Below, piece after piece: positions 1-7,580 of a DNA stretch of 9,791 bases; position 1 is the first letter of the stretch; each line of letters starts with the position of its first letter. The stretch is taken from NCBI GenBank assembly GCA_903933765.1, contig CAIZLI010000205.1:1-9791 (forward strand), read 5' to 3'. The stretch comes from an uncultured Bacteroidota bacterium. Its GTDB lineage: Bacteria; Bacteroidota; Bacteroidia; Chitinophagales; Chitinophagaceae. The translations under genes and the position numbers were made by a program. Below the pieces are notes generated by a model that ran no database searches, was not told the origin of the DNA, and saw nothing but the letters and a program-made list of their open reading frames with translations.

Positions 1-1110
1 AGCATGGTGGGACAATTGTATAAAAAAGGAGATTCAAAAATTGATGCAGCCTATACTATATTTTATATGGGGATTAATACTGGGGGTGCACTAGGTCCAA
101 TTGTTTGTGGCTTTTTTGGAGACACAGGAAACAATGGAGATTTTAAATGGGCCTTTTTAGCGGGTGGTATTGCCATGCTTTTAAGTGTGGTTACTCAAAT
201 GCTATTTCAGAAAAAATATTTAGTGGATGCAGATGGAGCTTCCATTGGTGATGCACCAAATGATGCACCAAAATTGTTTCAGAAACTGCCAGTGATGGTA
301 GGATTCTTACTTTTAATTTCTTTAGTCACGATTGCTTTAGTGTATATCGATATTAAAGTAGTGAGTTATTTATTCTGGTTATTGATTGCGTGTATTCTTT
401 TAATCGCATTCATTATTTTCTCAGATAAATCATTAGATGGTGTTCAAAAAAAGAAAGTAGCTGTTTTATTTACAGTGTCTTTCTTTGTGATCTTTTTCTG
501 GAGTGCATTTGAACAAGCAGGGGCCTCACTTACTTTTTTTGCATCTGAAAATACACAACGTGATTTAGGATTTTATGTCGTGCCAACAAGTTTCTTTCAA
601 TCTTTAAATTCCATCTTTGTTGTTACACTTGCGCCATTGGTTGCATGGATTTGGATTAAACTAGGCAAAGCAAAAAGAGAGCCTTCTTCTCCATTTAAAA
701 TGGCGATGGGCTTAATGTTATTGGCATTGGGTTATTTATGGATTGCGACAGGTGTGAATGGCGTGGGCACAGGAATTAAAGTGAGTATGATTTGGTTAAT
801 TGGTATGTACATGATGCACACTTTTGGTGAGCTTTGTTTGTCTCCAATTGGACTTTCACTATTCAATAAATTAGCACCAGTTAAATTTGCTTCTTTGTTA
901 ATGGCAGTATGGTTTACAGCCAATGCATTCGCTAATAAATTAGCAGGTGTATTTAGTACATTGTATCCTGAAAATGGTAAAACAACTTCGTTCGCAGGCT
1001 ATCAAATTACCAACTTGCATGAGTTCTTTATGTTCTTTGTATTCATGGCAGGAATAGCGTCCATCATTTTGTTCTTATTGTCTAAGAAATTAAAAAGTTT
1101 AATGGATTAA
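1..1110 (+). CDS. POT/PTR2-family proton-dependent oligopeptide transporter, 5'-truncated by the window edge
   Basis: Inner-membrane MFS protein of the POT (PTR2) family, which imports di- and tripeptides with protons. The visible 369 residues are very hydrophobic and carry family hallmarks: FYMGINTGG (nt 61-87) matches the PTR2 signature around TM5, FWSAFEQAGASLTFFA (nt 496-543) is the TM7 FEQxG motif typical of Bacteroidota members, and GELCLSPIGLS (around nt 829-861) is the conserved TM10 segment. Family members are usually about 450-600 residues, so the first four or so helices lie outside the window. The reading frame is open from base 1; the ATG at base 4 falls inside the conserved STMVGQLY-like segment and is not the true start. 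The gene ends at TAA 1108-1110, converges on acs and is followed by a strong hairpin terminator. The family call is firm; peptide preference (di- versus tripeptide) cannot be read from the sequence. Confidence 0.9.
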   Translation, partial: SMVGQLYKKGDSKIDAAYTIFYMGINTGGALGPIVCGFFGDTGNNGDFKWAFLAGGIAMLLSVVTQMLFQKKYLVDADGASIGDAPNDAPKLFQKLPVMVGFLLLISLVTIALVYIDIKVVSYLFWLLIACILLIAFIIFSDKSLDGVQKKKVAVLFTVSFFVIFFWSAFEQAGASLTFFASENTQRDLGFYVVPTSFFQSLNSIFVVTLAPLVAWIWIKLGKAKREPSSPFKMAMGLMLLALGYLWIATGVNGVGTGIKVSMIWLIGMYMMHTFGELCLSPIGLSLFNKLAPVKFASLLMAVWFTANAFANKLAGVFSTLYPENGKTTSFAGYQITNLHEFFMFFVFMAGIASIILFLLSKKLKSLMD

Positions 1111-1130
1111 TCTTTGAAAGATGATCCATA

Positions 1131-1163
1131 AAAAAAGGCCTCGATATCATCGAGGCCTTTTTT
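1131..1163. terminator. Bidirectional intrinsic terminator between the POT transporter and acs
   Basis: A perfect 15-bp inverted repeat (1131-1145 with 1149-1163) encloses a 3-nt loop. The GC-rich core GGCCTCGAT/ATCGAGGCC is flanked by A6 on the left and T6 on the right, so either strand yields a hairpin followed by a U tract. It lies 20 bp after the POT stop and 28 bp from the acs stop, so it can end transcripts from both convergent genes. Confidence 0.93.
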
Positions 1164-1191
1164 ATGTTACTTTATTTTACGCTAATTTATT

Positions 1192-3132
1192 TTAGATAAC
1201 GCCTTTGACAATTTCATCCACCACCGCTGGGTCTAATAGGGTAGAGGTATCGCCTAAACTATTTAATTCACCCTCTGCTACTTTGCGAAGAATACGACGC
1301 ATGATTTTTCCTGATCTTGTTTTTGGTAATCCAGCAACAAATTGAATTTTATCTGGTTTAGCAATGGGTCCAATGATTCTTGTTACAGTTTGTAGAATGT
1401 CTTTACGTATCATCTCTGCACTGCCATGTGTGTCTTGCGCATGCGATCCTGTATAAATGACATAAGCATAAATACCTTGTCCTTTGATATCATGCGGATA
1501 GCCTACCACTGCACTTTCTACTACGCCTGCATGCATATTAATGGCATTTTCAACTTCCGCAGTACCAATCCTGTGGCCACTCACATTCAATACATCATCT
1601 ACACGTCCTGTGATTCTAAATTGTCCTGCTTCGTTTCTGAATGCGCCATCACCCGTAAAATATAAATTGTCATAAGTCGCAAAATAATTGGTCCTGCATC
1701 TTTCATGATCACCATAAGTTGTTCTAATGGTGGAAGGCCATGCTTGCTTGATGCATAAGTTGCCGCGGTAAAATCCTTCCTCGTCTTGCGTTGTTATTTC
1801 AACTCCTTTATCATCTACTAAAATAGGCTCGATGCCCGGCATTGGATAGGTTGCCCAGCCTGCTTTTCCAGGTGTAATCCCCGCCATATTAGAAATCATG
1901 ATGCCGCCTGTTTCTGTTTGCCACCAAGTGTCTACAATAGGACATTTATTTTTTCCAATCTGTTCGTTGTACCAATTCCATGCTTCCTCATTGATAGGTT
2001 CGCCTACAGTTCCTAATGTTTTTAAACTACTTAAATCATGTCCCTGCACTGGTCCCAAACCAAAACCCATTAATGAACGAATGGCAGTTGGTGCAGTGTA
2101 TAAAATATTCACTTTGAATTTGTCAATGATATTCCAGAATCTACCTGCATCTGGGAAAGTGGGGATGCCTTCAAACATCATAGAAGTGCCACCAGCACTT
2201 AATGGAGCATACACGATATAACTGTGCCCTGTAATCCAGCCTACGTCTGCGGTACAAAAGAATAAATCGTCTGGGTTATAATTGAATGTGTTCACAAAAG
2301 TATAATTGGTGTACACCATATACCCAGCCACACTATGTACCACACCTTTTGGTTTTCCTGTTGAACCTGAAGTATATAAAATGAATAAAGGATCTTCTGC
2401 ATCCATCACTTCTGCTGGAACAAATTGGATGCCCTGTGCTTCCACATTTTTAATTTCATCCTCCCACCAAACATCTCTTCCTTGTAACATGGACACAGCT
2501 GTTCTTGTTCTTGTGCAAACAATTACACGTTGAATATTTTTATTTCCAATTAAAGCGTCGTCAATCACTGACTTTAAAGGAATGTCTTTCGCACCTCTAA
2601 ATGCACCATCACATGTAATGATAAAATTAGCTTTTGCATCGTCCAATCTGTCTGCAATACTTTGTGCAGAGAAGCCGCCAAAAATCACACTATGAATTGC
2701 GCCTATTCTTGCACAAGCCAATACAGCAATCGCTAATTCAGGAATCATGCCCATATAAATACATACACGATCACCTTTTTTTACACCATTGTTATAAAGG
2801 ACTTGAGCAAACTGACATACTTTTAAATGCAGTTGATTATAAGTGAGGATGCGGTGCTGTTCGGTTGGATCATTTGGCTCCCAAATGATGGCAGGCTTAT
2901 CGCCCATGGTGGCTAAATGTCGATCTAAACAATTTTCAGTGATATTTAATTTCCCTCCCACAAACCATTGTATGCTGGGGTCTTTAAAATTCCAATCACT
3001 TACTTTATCCCATTTTTTATGCCATGTAAAATGCGCAGCAACTTCACCCCAAAACGTATTGGGGTCTTGAATACTTTTTTGATAAGCTTCATGGTAGCCT
3101 GCAAGGTCTTTAATTTGGTATGGATAAGACAT
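1192..3132 (-). CDS. acs: Acetyl-CoA synthetase (AMP-forming)
   Basis: Cytosolic enzyme converting acetate, ATP and CoA to acetyl-CoA, AMP and PPi through acetyl-AMP; feeds scavenged acetate into the TCA cycle and lipid synthesis. All 646 residues are present, the usual length for Acs (about 650). Order of motifs: N-terminal ACAS domain (about 1-70), ATP-binding loop YTSGSTGKPKG (253-263), GEP motif (377-379), DTWWQTETGG (401-410) whose second Trp (W404) corresponds to the acetate-pocket Trp that separates Acs from longer-chain synthetases, YFTGDGA (491-497), hinge GRVDD (509-513), VSGHRIG (517-523), and PKTRSGK (603-609). K609 is the catalytic lysine that is reversibly acetylated in Salmonella Acs, so similar post-translational control is plausible, though no acetyltransferase or deacetylase gene is in view. 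The start ATG (3132-3130) follows a good -7 promoter element by 23 nt. It is divergent from an MHS-type transporter, which suggests linked acetate or short carboxylate use (inference). Confidence 0.97.
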   Translation of the reverse strand: MSYPYQIKDLAGYHEAYQKSIQDPNTFWGEVAAHFTWHKKWDKVSDWNFKDPSIQWFVGGKLNITENCLDRHLATMGDKPAIIWEPNDPTEQHRILTYNQLHLKVCQFAQVLYNNGVKKGDRVCIYMGMIPELAIAVLACARIGAIHSVIFGGFSAQSIADRLDDAKANFIITCDGAFRGAKDIPLKSVIDDALIGNKNIQRVIVCTRTRTAVSMLQGRDVWWEDEIKNVEAQGIQFVPAEVMDAEDPLFILYTSGSTGKPKGVVHSVAGYMVYTNYTFVNTFNYNPDDLFFCTADVGWITGHSYIVYAPLSAGGTSMMFEGIPTFPDAGRFWNIIDKFKVNILYTAPTAIRSLMGFGLGPVQGHDLSSLKTLGTVGEPINEEAWNWYNEQIGKNKCPIVDTWWQTETGGIMISNMAGITPGKAGWATYPMPGIEPILVDDKGVEITTQDEEGFYRGNLCIKQAWPSTIRTTYGDHERCRTNYFATYDNLYFTGDGAFRNEAGQFRITGRVDDVLNVSGHRIGTAEVENAINMHAGVVESAVVGYPHDIKGQGIYAYVIYTGSHAQDTHGSAEMIRKDILQTVTRIIGPIAKPDKIQFVAGLPKTRSGKIMRRILRKVAEGELNSLGDTSTLLDPAVVDEIVKGVI

Positions 3133-3217
3133 GGTCTGATTTAAAATTAGTCTTCCAAATTTACATTTTTTAAGTTGATTGAATTAACTTGAATGGCAGC
3201 AATTAAATAATTAAAAT
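3133..3217. promoter_or_regulatory. Divergent promoter region between acs and the MHS transporter
   Basis: An 85 bp AT-rich spacer separates the two divergent start codons and must carry both promoters. The minus-strand element is annotated separately. For the transporter the best plus-strand candidate is TACATTTT (3162-3169), one mismatch from TAnnTTTG and overlapping the acs element by two bases, so the two polymerases could interfere. A short imperfect inverted repeat, AAGTT (3172-3176) and AACTT (3186-3190) with a 9-nt centre, lies between them and could be an operator, but five-base arms in AT-rich DNA are weak evidence. Confidence 0.5.
3156..3163 (-). promoter_or_regulatory. acs promoter, Bacteroidota -7 element
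   Basis: On the minus strand this reads TAAATTTG, an exact match to the Bacteroidota sigma-ABfr -7 consensus TAnnTTTG. It sits 23 nt before the acs ATG, implying a leader of roughly 15-18 nt. No convincing TTTG-type -33 element is visible at the expected distance upstream. The leader has no Shine-Dalgarno sequence. Confidence 0.55.
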
Positions 3218-4918
3218 ATGAGTTTCGACATAAAGCCTAGTAAAATTAGTTTGGTGATTGGCGCCTCTTCTGTTGGCACCCTAATTGAATGGTATGATTT
3301 CTACATTTTTGGGATGTTGGCCACCATTATTTCAAAACAGTTCTTCCCTTCTGACGCGGGCACTTCGGCACTTTTAAGTACACTCGCTATTTTTGCTGCA
3401 GGCTTTATTGTAAGACCATTTGGTGCACTCGTGTTTGGTAGATTAGGAGATATCATTGGGCGTAAGTATACTTTTTTATTGACCTTAGTTTTGATGGGTG
3501 GATCTACTTTTGCGATTGGCTTGGTACCTGGTTTTGCAACCATTGGTTGGGCGGCACCTATTTTAGTGTTGATTTTAAGATTGGTACAAGGATTGGCACT
3601 TGGAGGCGAATACGGCGGTGCTGCCACTTATGTAGCAGAACATGCACCAGCAAATAGAAGAGGCTTCTGGACTAGTTGGATCCAGACAACAGCCACCTTA
3701 GGATTATTTTTAGCATTAGGGGTGATTATTTTAATAAGATCGAATCAGGGTGTCGAAGCATTTAGTGCAGAATGGGGCGGATGGAGGTATCCATTTTGGA
3801 TGTCGATTATTTTAGTGGTGGTGTCTATTTTAATTAGAATGAAAATGAGTGAATCACCCATGTTCACTAAATTAAAATCAGAAGGTAAAACATCTACCAA
3901 TCCTTTAAAAGAAAGTTTCGGACAAAAAGCCAATTTTAAAATGGTCCTCTTAGCCTTGTTTGGCGCAGTGATGGGACAAGGCGTGATTTGGTATACCGGC
4001 CAGTTTTATGCACAAAGTTTTATTGAGACCGTTTGCAAAGTTGAATTTGTACAGTCCAGAAATTTAATGTTATGGGCTATTTTATTTGCCACCCCTTTCT
4101 TTGTGGTGTTTGGTTATTTGAGTGACCGCATTGGAAGAAAGTGGATCATGATGTTTGGTATGTTAGCAGGTATAGTAACATACAGGCCCATTTATCAATA
4201 TTTTTTAGATGCCACCAATGCAAAGAATAGAACTGAAAAAATTGACTTAGCGCATACTGTTGTTTCTGAAAAGTTGGCCATTGTGGATGAAAAAGTTTGT
4301 ACAAAATTATATGTGGTGCAAAAGATAGACACAGCATATACCGATGGTGCTAAATTTAGTTATACCAAAACAGACACTTTATTTTTAAATGATATCATAA
4401 AAGATGCAAGTACTGGAAGCATTTATTACACGCAATCAAATGCAATGGATGCAAGCAAATTAGACACCATTGTGGTAAAATTAAAACCTACTAAAGGCGC
4501 TATTTTGGATGCCTCTAATACGCAGGAAGTGACCATTGCTGCTGCTTCTTTGAAACCAAATATAGTGGTAGAAAAAACATTGGATGATACTACCTACTGG
4601 AATTTAATTTGGTTGGTTTTTGTGCAGATTTTATATGTCACCATGGTGTATGGACCAATTGCCGCTTTCTTGGTGGAATTGTTCCCGACTAAAATTCGTT
4701 ACACTTCTATGTCATTGCCTTATCATATTGGTAATGGGGTATTTGGTGGTTTGGTGCCTTTCTTGGGTACCTTGATTGTGGAGTTTACAAAAACCACAGA
4801 CAATCCTGCTGGGGATCCGCTTGCAGGCTTATGGTATCCAATAGGTGTTGCGTCTATATGTTTATTCATTGGAGTGATTTATTTAACCAATAAAGTGGAT
4901 AAGGAAGTGATGGACTAA
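3218..4918 (+). CDS. MFS transporter of the metabolite:H+ symporter (MHS) type with a long periplasmic loop between TM9 and TM10
   Basis: Inner-membrane secondary transporter related to the citrate, shikimate, alpha-ketoglutarate and proline/betaine proton symporters. The start shows the MHS signature GTLIEWYDFYIFG (20-32). Predicted helices lie near 15-38, 50-74, 84-103, 113-135, 154-174, 188-206, 242-260, 282-301, 308-330, 461-485, 503-523 and 539-557. The two cytoplasmic MFS loops are GRLGDIIGRK (74-83) and SDRIGRK (302-308). RLVQGLALGGEYGG (121-134) in TM4 and ELFPTKIRYTS (487-497) after TM10 are also family hallmarks. At 566 residues it is about 130 longer than classical MHS members (about 430-450); the excess is one hydrophilic block at 331-459 between TM9 and TM10, predicted periplasmic. 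From memory, some proteobacterial MHS relatives carry a similar-sized loop there, so this is probably a subfamily trait. The substrate is unknown; position opposite acs favours acetate or another small carboxylate (inference). No Shine-Dalgarno sequence precedes the ATG. The next gene begins 14 bp downstream. Confidence 0.9.
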   Translation: MSFDIKPSKISLVIGASSVGTLIEWYDFYIFGMLATIISKQFFPSDAGTSALLSTLAIFAAGFIVRPFGALVFGRLGDIIGRKYTFLLTLVLMGGSTFAIGLVPGFATIGWAAPILVLILRLVQGLALGGEYGGAATYVAEHAPANRRGFWTSWIQTTATLGLFLALGVIILIRSNQGVEAFSAEWGGWRYPFWMSIILVVVSILIRMKMSESPMFTKLKSEGKTSTNPLKESFGQKANFKMVLLALFGAVMGQGVIWYTGQFYAQSFIETVCKVEFVQSRNLMLWAILFATPFFVVFGYLSDRIGRKWIMMFGMLAGIVTYRPIYQYFLDATNAKNRTEKIDLAHTVVSEKLAIVDEKVCTKLYVVQKIDTAYTDGAKFSYTKTDTLFLNDIIKDASTGSIYYTQSNAMDASKLDTIVVKLKPTKGAILDASNTQEVTIAAASLKPNIVVEKTLDDTTYWNLIWLVFVQILYVTMVYGPIAAFLVELFPTKIRYTSMSLPYHIGNGVFGGLVPFLGTLIVEFTKTTDNPAGDPLAGLWYPIGVASICLFIGVIYLTNKVDKEVMD

Positions 4919-4932
4919 TTCAAAAAATTTAT

Positions 4933-5184
4933 ATGAATACAATTAAAAAAATACTTGGGTTGGTTTGGATGTTTTTAGCGCCAGCAATCATATGGTTTTT
5001 AGCATCCCAAGCCATCCAAAAAATTGCCGCTGCTACTAGTTTAACTAAGTCCAATGTGACTTTACAATGGTTGATTATCCTAACCATCTTCACACCTATT
5101 TGTATTGGCTTCTTCATTTTTGGCTACTATGCATTTAAAGGGGAGTATGATCAATTGCCAGCAAGTTCTCAAGATCTAGAATAA
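4933..5184 (+). CDS. Small two-TM membrane protein accompanying the MHS transporter (possibly DUF6814)
   Basis: An 83-residue protein with a short basic N-terminus (MNTIKKI), two predicted helices (about 7-25 and 45-66) joined by a polar linker, and a short acidic tail. Both termini would face the same side, probably the cytoplasm. It starts 14 bp after the transporter stop, so the two are almost certainly cotranscribed. It resembles small Bacteroidota proteins with the ending FGYYAxKGEYD found next to MHS transporters, which I recall as DUF6814; the number is from memory and not checked. No catalytic motif is present. A plausible role is a stabilising or regulatory subunit of the transporter, by analogy with the small DUF485 protein YjcH beside ActP, but that is inference. 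An antisense frame over the same bases is a shadow. Confidence 0.8.
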   Translation: MNTIKKILGLVWMFLAPAIIWFLASQAIQKIAAATSLTKSNVTLQWLIILTIFTPICIGFFIFGYYAFKGEYDQLPASSQDLE

Positions 5185-5189
5185 TACTT

Positions 5190-5197
5190 TACTTTTG
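5190..5197 (+). promoter_or_regulatory. TAnnTTTG motif abutting the gldA start codon
   Basis: TACTTTTG matches the Bacteroidota -7 consensus exactly and ends 3 nt before the gldA ATG at 5201. If it is used, transcription would begin at or just inside the start codon, giving a leaderless or nearly leaderless gldA message separate from the transporter operon. No -33 element was identified, and an eight-base degenerate match in AT-rich DNA can occur by chance. Confidence 0.3.
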
Positions 5198-5200
5198 AGT

Positions 5201-6109
5201 ATGTCATTGAATGTACAATCCATCTCCAAAAAATTTGATCAATTCACAGCAGTTGAACCCCTGAGTTTTAATATTCAGCCAGGCGAGATTGTTGGTTTTC
5301 TCGGGCCAAATGGTGCAGGCAAGAGTACCACTTTAAAAATGATTGCGGGCTGTCTAAGTCCAGATGCAGGTGCTATTCAGTTATCAGGCATGGATGTTCA
5401 AAAGGACGAAGTCGCTTATAAAAAAATGATTGGCTATTTGCCAGAATCCAATCCTTTGTATGAAGACTTATTTGTCGTTGAATATTTAAGTTTTTTAGCC
5501 AATGCACATGCAATAACAGCTCCAACAAAAAGAATCCAGGAAGTGATTGCACAAACAGGATTGCAATCCATGCAGCAAAAAAAAATTGGGCACTTGTCCA
5601 AAGGATTCAAGCAAAGGGTAGGGATTGCTGCAGCGATTTTGCATGCACCCAAATTAATTTTGCTAGATGAACCTACTGCCGGCTTGGATCCAAATCAGTT
5701 GATTGAAATTAGAGCTTTGATTCAATCACTTAGTGCGGATGCGATGATTTTATTTTCGTCTCATATTTTACAAGAAGTAGCTGCTATTACAGATAGGGTC
5801 TTGGTGTTGCATCAAGGCAAATTAGTAGCCAATCAAACCATTGCATCACTCACACAATCTAGTCAGCACAATCTACTAGTGCAATTTCAAGAAGACATCA
5901 CCGCGCATCTTGAGCCTATTCAATTCAAATACAATTTAATACCACAGGAAGACAAACGCACGTTAGTCATTCAAGCCAAAGACGCAGTGGACTTGGATCA
6001 GGCGAGACAATATATCATGGGGTTGGCTTTGGATAAAGGATTACATATAGAACGTTTGCAGACGCAAGAAGCAAGTTTAGAAGAAATCTTCAAATTGCTT
6101 ACCCATTAA
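5201..6109 (+). CDS. gldA: ABC transporter ATP-binding protein, GldA type
   Basis: ATPase subunit of an ABC transporter; in gliding Bacteroidota GldA works with the membrane proteins GldF and GldG, while many non-gliding relatives also keep it. From the ATG it has 302 residues, typical for GldA. Motifs: Walker A GPNGAGKST (35-43), the family's GYLPESNPLY with Glu at the Q-loop position (around 78-87), signature LSKGFKQR (132-139), Walker B LILLDEP (152-158) followed by TAGLD, and the switch His in SSH (H188). About 75 C-terminal residues follow, ending LEEIFKLLTH as in other GldA-like ATPases. An in-frame TTG at 5195 would add two residues, but ATG 5201 is the better start. The gene lies 16 bp after the two-TM protein, so read-through from the transporter operon is possible, though a -7-like motif directly before the ATG may give it its own start. 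No permease gene is adjacent; gldF/gldG must be elsewhere. It could be another drug- or lipid-type ABC ATPase, but GldA is the best fit. Confidence 0.8.
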   Translation: MSLNVQSISKKFDQFTAVEPLSFNIQPGEIVGFLGPNGAGKSTTLKMIAGCLSPDAGAIQLSGMDVQKDEVAYKKMIGYLPESNPLYEDLFVVEYLSFLANAHAITAPTKRIQEVIAQTGLQSMQQKKIGHLSKGFKQRVGIAAAILHAPKLILLDEPTAGLDPNQLIEIRALIQSLSADAMILFSSHILQEVAAITDRVLVLHQGKLVANQTIASLTQSSQHNLLVQFQEDITAHLEPIQFKYNLIPQEDKRTLVIQAKDAVDLDQARQYIMGLALDKGLHIERLQTQEASLEEIFKLLTH

Positions 6110-6120
6110 AAAAAATGGGT
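6101..6120 (+). repeat. Inverted repeat overlapping the gldA stop codon
   Basis: ACCCATT (6101-6107) and AATGGGT (6114-6120) form a 7-bp stem with a six-A loop; the left arm contains the last two gldA codons and the first base of its stop. There is no following T tract (next bases are GTAAATTGCG), so it is not a standard intrinsic terminator. It may be a weak 3'-end hairpin or chance. Confidence 0.35.
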
Positions 6121-6121
6121 G

Positions 6122-7471
<1,350 letters not shown>

Positions 7472-7491
7472 TTCAAATTAGATTGATATAG

Positions 7492-7522
7492 AAAGGAGCT
7501 CCATCATCGGGGCTCTTTTTTT
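7492..7522 (+). terminator. Intrinsic terminator of eno
   Basis: Stem GAGCTCC (7496-7502) with GGGGCTC (7509-7515), containing one G-U pair, closes a 6-nt ATCATC loop. The arms can extend outward by A/T and G-U pairs, and a seven-T tract follows (7516-7522). It begins about 20 nt after the eno stop and separates eno from the FtsB-like gene. The left arm contains AAAGGAG, which resembles a ribosome binding site but lies over 80 bp from the next start. Confidence 0.88.
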
Positions 7523-7580
7523 GTGTAATTATTATTGGCGTATTCTAATAACTATCCTAATTTTATGGTAATCTTTTTTT

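Noticed and set aside
4..6. ATG as the start of the POT transporter.
   Set aside because: It falls within a conserved mid-protein segment and the frame is open to the window edge, so the gene is truncated rather than short.
1426..3070. Several plus-strand open frames of 70-107 codons opposite acs (for example 1426-1665, 1898-2221, 2306-2533, 2634-2846, 2843-3070).
   Set aside because: They are antisense to a fully conserved acs, have no recognisable protein features or promoters, and are explained by the codon structure of acs.
3175..3188. FNR/CRP-like half-site TTGAT in the acs-transporter spacer.
   Set aside because: Only one half matches; the second half-site is too poor to support an operator of that type.
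3301..4337. Minus-strand open frames of 62-108 codons opposite the MHS transporter.
   Set aside because: Shadows of a clear membrane-protein gene; no family resemblance and no initiation signals.
5195..5197. TTG as the start of gldA.
   Set aside because: ATG at 5201 in the same frame is the usual codon, and the TTG is part of the -7-like TACTTTTG motif.
7491..7498. AAAGGAG as a Shine-Dalgarno site.
   Set aside because: It is the left arm of the eno terminator and is more than 80 bp from the FtsB-like start.
7565..7567. Upstream ATG as a start for the FtsB-like gene or a short leader peptide.
   Set aside because: It is out of frame with the FtsB-like gene, and the frame it opens runs into that gene and stops after about 35 codons without recognisable features.
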